Of a stretch of 12,965 nucleotides of DNA, positions 1 to 8,077 are shown piece by piece; the stretch's first letter is position 1; each line of letters opens with the position of its first letter. The notes under the pieces were generated by a model that was given only the letters and a program-made list of their open reading frames with translations, was not told the origin of the DNA and made no database searches. This stretch comes from CAZWCX01 sp964632945 (lineage in GTDB: Bacteria > Planctomycetota > MHYJ01 > WSZJ01 > CAZWCX01): assembly GCA_964632945.1 (NCBI GenBank), contig CAZWCX010000168.1, positions 1 through 12,965 of the forward strand, given 5' to 3'. The position numbers and the translations under genes are program-made.

Positions 1-2
1 AG

Positions 3-53
3 CTGGCGATGATCCAGCGGTACCTCAATTTGGCTTTTTCAGACAGAGCCTAG
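3..53 (+). CDS. Possible 3' end of an upstream gene (partial)
   Basis: The window opens in a frame that stays open to a TAG at 51-53 and reads LAMIQRYLNLAFSDRA. The stretch MIQRYLNL faintly recalls the end of a tyrosine recombinase, where a catalytic Tyr often follows an H/S-rich turn, but sixteen residues cannot settle this. A second frame is also open from base 2 to about 149, so an open frame proves little here. The bases around 21-53 are AT-richer than what follows. This is only a possible gene tail; the 98 bases between it and the first clear gene show no convincing promoter. Confidence 0.2.
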   Translation: MAMIQRYLNLAFSDRA

Positions 54-151
54 TGCGGGAGCTGCCGGCCCCGGTTCGGGACCGGCATCCCGGATTCCGG
101 AAGCGCCGTTCCCCCCACCGTGCCGTCCTACCCCCCCATGGGAGTTGATCA

Positions 152-1126
152 ATGGTGACGATGACGATCCTGCAGGCGGTGAATGAAACGCTGAAGACCG
201 AGATGCGCCGCGACAAGAACATCGTGGTGCTGGGCGAGGACGTCGGCAAGAACGGAGGCGTGTTCCGCGCCACCGAGGGACTGTTCGACGAGTTCGGCGC
301 CGAGAGGGTGATGGACACCCCGCTGGCGGAATCCGGCATCATCGGCGTGGCGGTGGGCATGGCGATGTACGGCCTGAAGCCCGTGGCGGAGATCCAATTC
401 CAGGACTTCATCTTCCCCGCCTTCGACCAGATCGTCAGCGAAATGGCCAAGATGCGCTATCGCTCGGGGGGTCAGTACACCTGCCCGATGGTCGTTCGCA
501 CGCCGTACGGCGGGGGGATCCGCGGGGGGCACTACCATTCGCAGAGCGGCGAGGCTTACTTCGCGCATACGCCCGGACTGAAGGTGGTGATTCCGTCGAC
601 GCCCGCCGACACGAAGGGCCTGCTGACCGCCTCGATTCGCGACGAGGACCCGATCCTGTTCCTGGAGCCGAAGCGGATCTACCGGACGGTCAAGGGGGAG
701 GTCCCGGAGGGCGAGCACGTGGTCCCGCTGGGCAAGGCGCGCCTGGCCCGCGAGGGGAAGCACGTGACGATCTACTGCTACGGGGCGATGGTGCCGGTCG
801 CCCTGGAAGCGGCCGAGCAGGCGGCCGCGAAGGGGATCGAGGCGGAAGTCCTCGACCTCCGCACGCTCGTCCCTCTCGACAAGCCGGCGGTCCTGGAATC
901 GGTGAAGAAGACGGGACGCGCCGTCGTGCTGTATGAGGCGCCCAAGACGTGCGGCTACGGAGCGGAAATCTCCGCGATCATCGCGGAGGAGGCGATCGAA
1001 TACCTGGAGGCCCCGATCATCCGGGTGGCGGGGTTCGACACGCCGTTCCCCTACACGCTGGAACATGTGTACATGCCGGACGCGCACCGGGTGCTGGCCG
1101 CGATCGAAAAGGCGAAGAACTTCTGA
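152..1126 (+). CDS. 2-oxo acid dehydrogenase E1 component, beta subunit
   Basis: Beta half of the thiamine-diphosphate decarboxylase (E1) of a cytosolic 2-oxo acid dehydrogenase complex. With E1-alpha it decarboxylates the 2-oxo acid and passes the acyl group to lipoyl-E2. The 324 residues match the family's usual length. The N-terminal half carries LGEDVGKNGGVFRATEGL and DTPLAESGI, where Glu60 is the conserved residue that activates the thiazolium. Later come EIQFQDFIFPAFDQI, YRSGG, the H-S-Q-S element (YHSQS), PGLKVVIPSTP and the C-terminal DLRTLVPLD / KTGRAVV / DTPFPYTLE blocks of the transketolase C-domain. Several of these (IFPAFDQI, YHSQS, AHTPGLKVV) are closest to branched-chain E1-beta, whereas NGGVFRATEGL also occurs in Gram-positive pyruvate E1-beta, so the substrate is not fixed by this subunit alone. 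GGGAG at 140-144 sits seven bases before the chosen ATG; a second ATG at 161 is possible. Leucine codons are mostly CTG (19 CTG, 4 CTC by my count). Confidence 0.95.
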   Translation: MVTMTILQAVNETLKTEMRRDKNIVVLGEDVGKNGGVFRATEGLFDEFGAERVMDTPLAESGIIGVAVGMAMYGLKPVAEIQFQDFIFPAFDQIVSEMAKMRYRSGGQYTCPMVVRTPYGGGIRGGHYHSQSGEAYFAHTPGLKVVIPSTPADTKGLLTASIRDEDPILFLEPKRIYRTVKGEVPEGEHVVPLGKARLAREGKHVTIYCYGAMVPVALEAAEQAAAKGIEAEVLDLRTLVPLDKPAVLESVKKTGRAVVLYEAPKTCGYGAEISAIIAEEAIEYLEAPIIRVAGFDTPFPYTLEHVYMPDAHRVLAAIEKAKNF

Positions 1127-1139
1127 CGCAGGGCGGCGA

Positions 1140-1188
1140 ACCGGTCATCCGGTCGACGCCGTGCGCGCGGCGGGACGTTCGCCGCGCG
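1140..1188 (+). promoter_or_regulatory. Two hairpins between the E1-beta and E2 genes
   Basis: Two inverted repeats lie in the 94-base gap after E1-beta. The first is ACCGG-TCAT-CCGGT (1140-1153, 5-bp stem). The second is a perfect 9-bp stem CGCGCGGCG / CGCCGCGCG at 1164-1172 and 1180-1188 with a 7-base loop. No T-run follows, and the E2 ribosome-binding site begins 14 bases later. This fits an mRNA-stabilising or processing structure, or partial termination that sets subunit ratios, better than a full terminator. The structure is seen; the role is inferred. Confidence 0.45.
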
Positions 1189-1220
1189 GAATTCCACCCA
1201 TGAGGGAGAGGACACGCGAC

Positions 1221-2636
1221 ATGGATTTCAAGTTGCCCGACATCGGCGAGGGCGTTGCCGAAGGGGAAGTCGTCCGCTGGCTGGTGAAAGAAGGGGAAGC
1301 GGTGCGGGAAGATCAGCCGATGGTCGAGGTGATGACCGACAAGGCCACGGTGGAGATCACGAGTCCGATCACGGGCACGATCGGCGAGATCCGCGCGCGG
1401 GAAGGCTCGACGGTTCCGGTCGGGTCGGTCCTCGTGGTCCTGAATGAGGGCGGTGCGACGACGGCGGCGAAGCCGCCCGCCCGGCCGGCGGCCCCTGCGC
1501 CGACGGCTCCCGCGGCCCCGCCCGCCGCACCGGCTGCGGCGCCGGCAGCGACGCCCGCAGCGGCGCCGGTCATAAGCGCACCGGTGCCGGTCATGCGGCA
1601 CGAGCCGGCGCGCGCCCCCGTCGCGGCCGCCGCCGCGCCGGCGGCCGTCGCGGTCGCGCCGCCCCCGGCGATGCCCGAGTCGTCCGGCGCCGGCGCCCGG
1701 GTCCTGGCGAATCCGGCCACCCGACGCCTGGCCCGGGAACTGGGGGTCGACCTGACCGCCCTGACCGGCACCGGACCGCGCGGTCGGGTCACCCGGGAGG
1801 ACGTCCAGCGCGCCGCCAACGGCGGCGCCAAGGCCCACCCTGCAGCCGCCCCGGCGACCGCTCCGCCGGCCTCCCCGCCCCCCCCGGCGGTCCCGACGCC
1901 GAGGGCCGCGCCCACCCCCATCCCCGCGGGCGAACGCGAAGAACGCATCCCCCTCCGCGGCCTGCGCAAGCGCATCGCCGCGCAGATGGTCAAGTCGAAG
2001 TTCACCGCCCCCCACTTCACCTACGTCGAGGAAGTCGACGTCACCGAGCTCGTCCGCCTGCGCAACGACGCCAAGGAGACCGCCTCGAGTCAGGGGGTCA
2101 AGCTGACCTACCTCCCGTTCGTGATCAAGGCCCTCCTCCCCGCGTTCCGGAAGTACCCCCTCCTCAACGCCGCCCTCGACGACGCCAAGGAGGAGATTGT
2201 CGTCCGCCGCTACTACAACATCGGCGTCGCCGTCGCGACCGACAACGGCCTCATCGTCCCGGTGGTCAAGGACGTGGACCGGAAGAGCATCCTCGAGATT
2301 GCCGGGGAGGTCGAGACCCTCGCCGCCAAGTGCCGGGCCGGCAAGGCGGGCATGGAGGACCTCACCGGCGGGACCTTCACGATCACGAGCGCGGGCAACA
2401 TCGGCGGCCTCTTCGCCACCCCCATCATCAACCATCCCGAAGTCGCCATCCTCGGCGTTCACAAGATCGTCCGCCGACCCTGCTACGTCGGCGACCGCAT
2501 CGAGCCGCGCGACCTGATGTACCTCTCCCTCTCCCTCGACCATCGCGTCGTCGACGGCGCCGTCGCCGCCGAATTCATGAACGTCGTCGTCAAGCACCTG
2601 CAGAACCCCCAGCTTCTCCTCCTCGGCTCGATCTAG
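1221..2636 (+). CDS. 2-oxo acid dehydrogenase E2, dihydrolipoyl acyltransferase
   Basis: Core of the complex: it receives the acyl group on a swinging lipoyl arm and transfers it to CoA. The 471 residues contain one lipoyl domain (about 1-76; lipoyl Lys41 in VMTDKATVEI), a long Ala/Pro linker, a peripheral-subunit-binding domain (about 160-197, starting RVLANPATRRLARELG, with GTGPRGRVTREDV), a second Ala/Pro linker and the acyltransferase core (about 240-471). The core has LRKRIAAQM, DNGLIVPVVKD, TGGTFTITSAGNIGG and the catalytic HRVVDG (His441, Asp445). The ending NPQLLLL resembles branched-chain E2. The ATG at 1221 starts the lipoyl fold directly and follows an AGGGAGAGG site at 1203-1211; an in-frame ATG at 1200 would overlap that site and is less likely. 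Leucine codons shift from CTG in the first 200 codons (7 CTG, 1 CTC) to CTC in the core (about 20 CTC, 5 CTG). Confidence 0.95.
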   Translation: MDFKLPDIGEGVAEGEVVRWLVKEGEAVREDQPMVEVMTDKATVEITSPITGTIGEIRAREGSTVPVGSVLVVLNEGGATTAAKPPARPAAPAPTAPAAPPAAPAAAPAATPAAAPVISAPVPVMRHEPARAPVAAAAAPAAVAVAPPPAMPESSGAGARVLANPATRRLARELGVDLTALTGTGPRGRVTREDVQRAANGGAKAHPAAAPATAPPASPPPPAVPTPRAAPTPIPAGEREERIPLRGLRKRIAAQMVKSKFTAPHFTYVEEVDVTELVRLRNDAKETASSQGVKLTYLPFVIKALLPAFRKYPLLNAALDDAKEEIVVRRYYNIGVAVATDNGLIVPVVKDVDRKSILEIAGEVETLAAKCRAGKAGMEDLTGGTFTITSAGNIGGLFATPIINHPEVAILGVHKIVRRPCYVGDRIEPRDLMYLSLSLDHRVVDGAVAAEFMNVVVKHLQNPQLLLLGSI

Positions 2637-2648
2637 TCGGAAGTCCGC

Positions 2649-3746
2649 ATGACCGCGATGCTCCAGGTGCTGTCCCCCGAGGGCAGCCTGAATTCGGATC
2701 TCGACCCGGGGTTGGGCACGGATGACCTGCTGATCCTCTATCGGCACATGGTCCTCGTCCGTCAGATGGACACCCGGATGCTCAACCTGCAACGACAGGG
2801 CCGGATCGGCTTCTACGGGACCGCGACCGGCGAGGAGGCGGCCGTCATCGGGAGCGGCGCCGCCTTCCGCAAGAAGGACTGGATCTTCCCCGCTCTGCGG
2901 CAGGGCGGCATCCTCCTCATGCGCGGCTATCCCCTCGAACGGTACATCGCCCAGTGCATGGGCAATGCCGCCGACATCCTCAAAGGCCGGCAGATGCCTT
3001 GCCACTACAGCGACCGCGAATTCAACGTCACCGCATGGTCGAGCTGCATCGCCACCCAGCTTCCCAACGCGGTCGGCGCCGCGATGGCCGCGGCCTACCG
3101 GAAAGACGGCGCGGTGATCGGCGCCTATCTCGGGGACGGCGCGACCTCCGAACCGGACTTTCATGTCGCGCTCAACTTCGCAGGGGTCTTCCGGGCGCCC
3201 GTGGTCTTCGTCTGTCAGAACAACCAGTTCGCCATCTCGGTCCCGCTGGCGCGACAGACCGTGAGCGAATCGATCGCGATCAAGGCCGAGGCCTACGGAT
3301 TTCCCGGCGTCCGCGTGGACGGAAACGACATCCTCGCCGTGTACCGGGTCACCCACGAGGCGGTCGCGCGCGCCCGCTCGGGCGGCGGCCCGACGCTGAT
3401 CGAGGCGGTCACCTACCGGCGCGGCGGCCACTCTTCGTCCGACGACCCCGGCCGATACCGGGACGAGTCGGTCACCCGCGTCTGGGAGGCGCGCGACCCC
3501 ATCGACCGCTTCCGCAAATACCTCATGGCCAGCGGCCACTGGGATGAGGCGCGCGAACGTTCCCTCGTCGAGGAGATCAACGTCGCGATCGGCGAGGCCA
3601 TCCGGCGGGTGGAAACGGCGGGTCCGCCACCCGCGGAATCCCTGTTCGACGACGTGTACTCCACGCCCCCGCCCCACCTCGTGGAACAGCGCGAAACGCT
3701 CCGTCGCAACCTCGCGGACCGGGGAGGAACCGAGGGCACCTCGTGA
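2649..3746 (+). CDS. 2-oxo acid dehydrogenase E1 alpha subunit, branched-chain type
   Basis: Alpha half of the E1 decarboxylase, binding thiamine diphosphate at the alpha/beta interface. The 365 residues include QGRIGFYGTATGEEAAVIGS, the A-L-R-Q-G-G loop, GRQMPCHYSDREFNV, and the TPP/Mg motif GDGATSEPDF...CQNN (residues 162-192). The loop GGHSSSDDPGRYRD (His261) corresponds to the phosphorylation loop of mammalian BCKDH E1-alpha. The C-terminal elements DPIDRFRKYL, W-D-E and LFDDVYSTPPPHL...Q also follow the branched-chain enzyme rather than pyruvate E1-alpha. A branched-chain 2-oxo acid substrate is therefore the best inference, although broad-specificity enzymes of this family exist. It begins 12 bases after the E2 stop with GGAAG at 2639-2643, so it is in the same transcript. 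Its position after E2 is unusual: the common order is alpha, beta, E2. Confidence 0.93.
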   Translation: MTAMLQVLSPEGSLNSDLDPGLGTDDLLILYRHMVLVRQMDTRMLNLQRQGRIGFYGTATGEEAAVIGSGAAFRKKDWIFPALRQGGILLMRGYPLERYIAQCMGNAADILKGRQMPCHYSDREFNVTAWSSCIATQLPNAVGAAMAAAYRKDGAVIGAYLGDGATSEPDFHVALNFAGVFRAPVVFVCQNNQFAISVPLARQTVSESIAIKAEAYGFPGVRVDGNDILAVYRVTHEAVARARSGGGPTLIEAVTYRRGGHSSSDDPGRYRDESVTRVWEARDPIDRFRKYLMASGHWDEARERSLVEEINVAIGEAIRRVETAGPPPAESLFDDVYSTPPPHLVEQRETLRRNLADRGGTEGTS

Positions 3747-3783
3747 CGCCGGCGGGGCGCGGCCCGCGTTGAACCGGCGCCCC
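3747..3783 (+). terminator. Candidate hairpin after E1-alpha, with alternative pairing
   Basis: Just after the E1-alpha stop two overlapping inverted repeats compete. CGCCGG (3747-3752) can pair with CCGGCG (3774-3779), or GGGGCGC (3754-3760) with GCGCCCC (3777-3783). No T-run follows. It may end or weaken transcription before the E3 gene, or stabilise the upstream message. The rest of the gap to 3938 holds only one more small hairpin, CTCCCG-AC-CGGGAG at 3895-3908, and no clear promoter. Confidence 0.35.
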
Positions 3784-3938
3784 AGGCCCGCGTCCGCCCG
3801 TCCGGCGACGCCCACGCCCGACCCGCTCGATCCGGCGCACAAGTTCATCGCTCTTCGTCCCCAGGCACGGTAGGATCAGGCCGGCGCCGCGCGCCTCCCG
3901 ACCGGGAGCCCCGCGCCCGCCCTAATGGGAGTCCCCTC

Positions 3939-5335
<1,397 letters not shown>

Positions 5336-5339
<4 letters not shown>

Positions 5340-6022
5340 CCGAGTCCGCCCCGCTCCGCAGCCTGCTCGTCGTCGACATGGGGGTCCGCGAGTACTCGGA
5401 AGTCTGGAAGTTTCAGACCGATTCGATCGATGAGATCGCCTGCGGAGACTCCGACGTCCTCGTGCTGGTCGAACACCCCCCGGTCATCACCTGCGGCCGG
5501 GGAAGCCACCCGGAGAACATCCGAACCTCGGACGTCCCCGTCGTCGAAGTGGAGCGGGGCGGGGATGTCACCTACCACGGACCCGGACAGCTGGTGGTCT
5601 ACCCGCTGCTGCGACTGGCGGGCGAGGAACGGGACCTCCACCGCCACCTGCGGCAGTGCGAAGAATTGACCGTGCGGGTGCTGGCGGCTTTTGGTCTCGC
5701 CGGAAGCCGCCGCGACGGCTCGACCGGAGTGTGGATCGGGGAGCGAAAGATCGCTTCCATCGGCATCGCCGTGCGCAAGTGGGTGACGTTCCACGGGATC
5801 GCCCTGAACGTCAACAATGACCCGGCGGACTTCGCCCGGATCCGCCCGTGCGGGTTGGACCCGGAGATCATGACCTCCCTCGCGCAACAACTCGGGTTCC
5901 CCGTGCCGATCCCGCTCGTCGGCGACAAGTTCGCCGAACACGCAGGCGAGGTTTTCGGCCGCCGCCTCAACAGCGGCGTCTACCGCAGCCGCCGACCGAT
6001 GGGCCCCGAGGCCTTGCTCTGA
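5336..6022 (+). CDS. lipB: Octanoyl-[acyl-carrier-protein]:protein octanoyltransferase LipB
   Basis: Transfers octanoate from ACP to the lipoyl-domain lysine of E2-type proteins; LipA then inserts sulfur. The 228 residues carry the LipB signature: LVEHPPVITCGR, RGGDVTYHGPGQLVVYPLL (His81), GVWIGERKIASIGIAVRKWVTFHGIALNV (Lys138, matching the catalytic Lys) and RPCGLDPEIMTSL (Cys172, the acyl-thioester Cys). All expected catalytic residues are present. The ATG overlaps the lpd stop as ATGA, giving translational coupling; a longer reading back to 5204 would run inside lpd and is rejected. The context implies co-production with the E2/E3 it serves. No lipA is visible in the window. Confidence 0.95.
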
Positions 6023-6026
6023 GCGA

Positions 6027-6051
6027 GGGCCGGCGAACACACCGCCGGCCC
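6027..6051 (+). terminator. Strong hairpin after lipB
   Basis: A perfect 9-bp inverted repeat, GGGCCGGCG (6027-6035) and CGCCGGCCC (6043-6051), with loop AACACAC, begins four bases after the lipB stop. No T-run follows, as is common for GC-rich genomes. It very likely marks the end of the dehydrogenase-lipB transcript. Confidence 0.6.
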
Positions 6052-6231
6052 CCGGACCCTGTTCCATCGACGGGAATCCGGGCGTGCGCGACCCGGTGCG
6101 GGCGCGACCATAACCCTCTGCTTCCGTGCCCCTTCGGCCGACCGGTCGCACCTTGGGCGGTGCGGCACCTGAATTGCGGCGAAGTCGAGTCAGTGGGAAC
6201 CTGTGAGTCATCCCGGTGGGAGGAAGGCAAC

Positions 6232-6582
6232 ATGCGAATCCGAATCATCGGTCTTGTGGTCCTGCTCGCCCTGTTGCTGGCGCCCGTCGGTTGCACCCCA
6301 GGCCATCGAACGGGGGAAGGCGCAGCCATCGGCGCAGGACTCGGAATTCTCGGCGGCGGCATCGCGGCATTGACCGGCGCCAGCCCCTGGTGGATCCTGG
6401 GCGGCGCGGCGATCGGCGCGGCGGGGGGTGCCATCACGGGCACGGTCCTCGAGGCTCATGACCGTCGTTGCACCGCCGACCACTACCAGTGCAGCCACTG
6501 TCACGCCATCTATTGCCAGAGTCCCCATGGATGCCCGCGGTGTCACTCGCAGTACGCGAGCCTCCACCACCATCATCGGTGA
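6232..6582 (+). CDS. Small glycine-zipper exported protein with zinc-ribbon-like tail
   Basis: I do not recognise a named family. The 116 residues form three parts. Residues 1-21 are a hydrophobic signal peptide ending APVGC; Cys21 could be lipidated, but Pro at -3 makes the lipobox weak. Residues 28-72 are a glycine zipper (GxxxG-type repeats such as GEGAAIGAGLG and GGAAIGAAGG), as seen in membrane-inserting or outer-membrane lipoproteins. Residues 80-116 are Cys/His-rich: Cys80, then CSHC (87-90), Cys95 and CPRC (101-104), a CxxC-x10-CxxC spacing typical of a zinc ribbon, ending HHHHR. The ATG follows GGGAGGAAGG (6218-6227). The reading frame is open well upstream, but this start gives the signal peptide and the site. 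It stands alone between the lipB hairpin and minus-strand genes. Envelope location and metal binding are inferences. Confidence 0.8.
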   Translation: MRIRIIGLVVLLALLLAPVGCTPGHRTGEGAAIGAGLGILGGGIAALTGASPWWILGGAAIGAAGGAITGTVLEAHDRRCTADHYQCSHCHAIYCQSPHGCPRCHSQYASLHHHHR

Positions 6583-6657
6583 GCCCTCGGTCTCTGCGAC
6601 CGTTCGGGGTTCCGGGGCCCGGCGTGATGCGGTCGCGCGGCGCAACCTGCGCGCCCG

Positions 6658-7017
6658 TCATTCCGCTCGACGATCGTCGAGCCTCCAGAGACCGGCGGCG
6701 CGAGCCGCCACGCTCGCCGCGGAAATTTCCTCGCGGGTCGGACCCCGGTTGATTTCGGCGTATCTCAGGGACCCGTCGCTCGAGATCCGTCCCACCGGAA
6801 CCTCGGGCCGGTATTGACCCATCACGTTCACGCAGGTGTCCGGCGAGATCTCGGTCGCCAGCCAGCGGAAGATCGCCTCCGCCTCTTCCACCCGCCCGGG
6901 CATCACCCGGTGACGTACCAGGAACGCCGCGCCGGGCCAATCCGTCGGGCCCGAATTTCGCCACGCCGACCTGCGGGTCATTTCCCGGATCGCTCCCCGT
7001 GTCCGATCCGGATCGTC
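6658..7017 (-). pseudogene. C-terminal remnant of a PflX/COG1313-type radical SAM protein
   Basis: The minus strand encodes about 120 residues that read like the end of the COG1313 (PflX, pyruvate-formate-lyase-activase-like) radical SAM family: RGAIREM, then FLVRHRVMPG, EEAEAIFRWLATEISPDTCVNVMGQYRP, RYAEINRGPTREE and ARAAGLWRLD. In the family these follow the SAM-binding barrel. The barrel itself and its CxxxCxxC iron-sulfur motif are absent: the frame stays open upstream to past 7200 but shows no family sequence and no good start, and the other minus frames show none either. An ATG at 6981 could make a 107-residue product, but it lacks a clear ribosome-binding site and the catalytic half. 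A decayed, 5'-truncated gene is the best reading. Its homology call rests on recall, not a search. Confidence 0.6.
6665..6682. repeat. 18-base perfect palindrome
   Basis: GCTCGACGATCGTCGAGC is its own reverse complement. It lies at the very 3' end of the radical SAM remnant, ending a few codons before its TGA. It could be a protein-binding site, part of an old terminator, or chance within Arg/Asp codons (it encodes LDDRR). Confidence 0.4.
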
Positions 7018-7077
7018 CTTGGCCTTGACCGGGCGCCGCTTGGTGGAATGCGCCTGACGAAACCCGTGCGCGGATAG

Positions 7078-7096
7078 GGTCCGCCGTTCGCGGACC
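7078..7096. repeat. 7-bp hairpin downstream of the response regulator gene
   Basis: GGTCCGC (7078-7084) and GCGGACC (7090-7096) flank a 5-base loop. It lies about 135 bases beyond the minus-strand stop of the response regulator and could end its transcript, but it lacks a T-run. Confidence 0.3.
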
Positions 7097-7225
7097 GGGC
7101 GTGCTGAACAACACCGGGGATCGGGACGCAGCCCGCGATGGGTGGGGGCGTGACACGGAGCGGGCGTGCTGATTGAAACGTCGGATCGGGACGATGCCGT
7201 CCGGGTGGTCGGGGAACCTCACCAC
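7096..7225. repeat. Imperfect 65-base tandem repeat
   Basis: CGGGCGTGCTGA occurs at 7096-7107 and again at 7161-7172, and GGATCGGGACG at 7118-7128 and 7183-7193. Both pairs are offset by exactly 65 bases, so 7096-7160 and 7161-7225 are two copies of one unit. The first half of the unit is well kept and the second half has diverged. It fills the gap between the response regulator stop and the radical SAM remnant and encodes nothing evident. Confidence 0.5.
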
Positions 7226-7231
7226 ACCCCG

Positions 7232-7903
7232 TCAGTCCAGGACATGAATGCCCTTGTAGATCGCGTAGCGAGTCAGACCCGCCAGATTGTGAATGTTCAA
7301 CTTCCGCATCAGGTTTTCACGGTGCGTCTCCACCGTGCGCACACTGATGCCCAGCAACCCTGCGATTTCCTTGTTGGTGTGCCCACCGGCCAGGTGGCCG
7401 AGTACTTCCGTTTCCCGCGGCGTCAGTTCCTCCCCATCCAGCCCCGCGCCCTCGCCGCCCGTCCGGGCAATACTACCGTGATCCTTACCCCGAAACGAGA
7501 TCGACTGACCCGCGTGAACGCGGCGAAGCGCCCGTTCCAACCGGGCCGGGGTGGCGCTCTTCGGCACGACTCCGCTGGCCCCTCGACAGAGGGCCGAGAG
7601 GCCTGTCTCCCTCGCTTCCGCAGATACGAGCGCGACCACTCGCGCATTCGGTGCAGATTCCCGGATCGCCGTGATCGTGTCGATTCCCTGCGGTCCGAGG
7701 CCATTGAGATCCACGAGCACGACGTCCGGACGGGCGCGGCGAATGAGGGCGGGTGCTTTCGGTCCTGCCCCGGCTTCGCCGACCACGACGAAGCCCGCGC
7801 AGCCGTCCAGAAACTCCCGCAGCACACCGCGAATCAACGCCTGCCCATGAAGGATGAAGATACGCGTCTTCGGCGGCACCTCCCGTGTCTGCCTGGACCC
7901 CAT
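7232..7903 (-). CDS. NarL/FixJ-type response regulator with degenerate receiver
   Basis: Cytosolic DNA-binding regulator of 223 residues: receiver (about 12-135) and LuxR-type helix-turn-helix (about 159-223: LTPRETEVLGHLAGG, TNKEIAGLLGISVRTVETHRENLMRKL). The HTH is intact. The receiver keeps the phospho-accepting Asp65 (VLVDLN) and Lys115 (VVPK). The usual acidic pair at the end of the first strand (V-D-D-H-x-L-V-R in relatives) reads L-H-G-Q-A-L-I-R here (His19, Gly20), and the conserved Ser/Thr position is Val93 by simple alignment. Mg2+-dependent phosphorylation is therefore doubtful; it may act constitutively or through another signal. The ATG follows AGGAG (plus-strand complement 7913-7917, nine bases away). 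A GTG at codon 9 is an alternative. No histidine kinase is in the window. A TTGACA promoter candidate lies upstream. Confidence 0.9.
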   Translation of the reverse strand: MGSRQTREVPPKTRIFILHGQALIRGVLREFLDGCAGFVVVGEAGAGPKAPALIRRARPDVVLVDLNGLGPQGIDTITAIRESAPNARVVALVSAEARETGLSALCRGASGVVPKSATPARLERALRRVHAGQSISFRGKDHGSIARTGGEGAGLDGEELTPRETEVLGHLAGGHTNKEIAGLLGISVRTVETHRENLMRKLNIHNLAGLTRYAIYKGIHVLD

Positions 7904-7920
7904 CTGCCGTGGCTCCTGTT

Positions 7921-7940
7921 GGATGCGTGCATCCGGATGC
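7921..7940 (-). promoter_or_regulatory. Palindrome in the response regulator leader
   Basis: GGATGC-GT-GCATCC (7921-7934) is followed at once by a third copy of GGATGC (7935-7940). It lies between the candidate promoter and the ribosome-binding site of the response regulator. LuxR-type HTH proteins bind short inverted repeats, so an autoregulatory operator is possible; a leader hairpin is the alternative. Confidence 0.35.
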
Positions 7941-7993
7941 CCGCCCTTCAGCGCGCGTCCCGGTCGAAAGTAACCTGGACGAGTGAGGTACCG

Positions 7994-8022
7994 AAAATCT
8001 CAGAGTTTTCACCATGTGTCAA
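7994..8022 (-). promoter_or_regulatory. Candidate sigma-70-type promoter for the response regulator
   Basis: On the minus strand, TTGACA (complement of 8017-8022) matches the -35 consensus fully. Seventeen bases on is GATTTT (complement of 7994-7999), a weak -10. The block is AT-rich in an otherwise GC-rich region and sits between the stop of one minus-strand gene and the start of the next. It would give a leader of roughly 85 bases. Confidence 0.45.
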
Positions 8023-8077
8023 TAAGGCTTACTACGGATGCCGAAAAGAGAAAACCACTCACTTCGACCCTCGGTTG

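Noticed and set aside
1480..1680. GC-rich Ala/Pro repeats inside E2 as a possible DNA repeat element
   Set aside because: They are explained by the Ala/Pro interdomain linker typical of E2 proteins.
1017..3848. Very long open frame of 943 codons on the minus strand
   Set aside because: It runs antisense across three clear dehydrogenase genes and has no recognisable domain; long antisense frames are expected at this GC content.
6434..7225. 263-codon minus-strand frame over the radical SAM remnant
   Set aside because: Gly/Arg/Pro-rich and without family motifs; the other minus frame carries the COG1313-like sequence.
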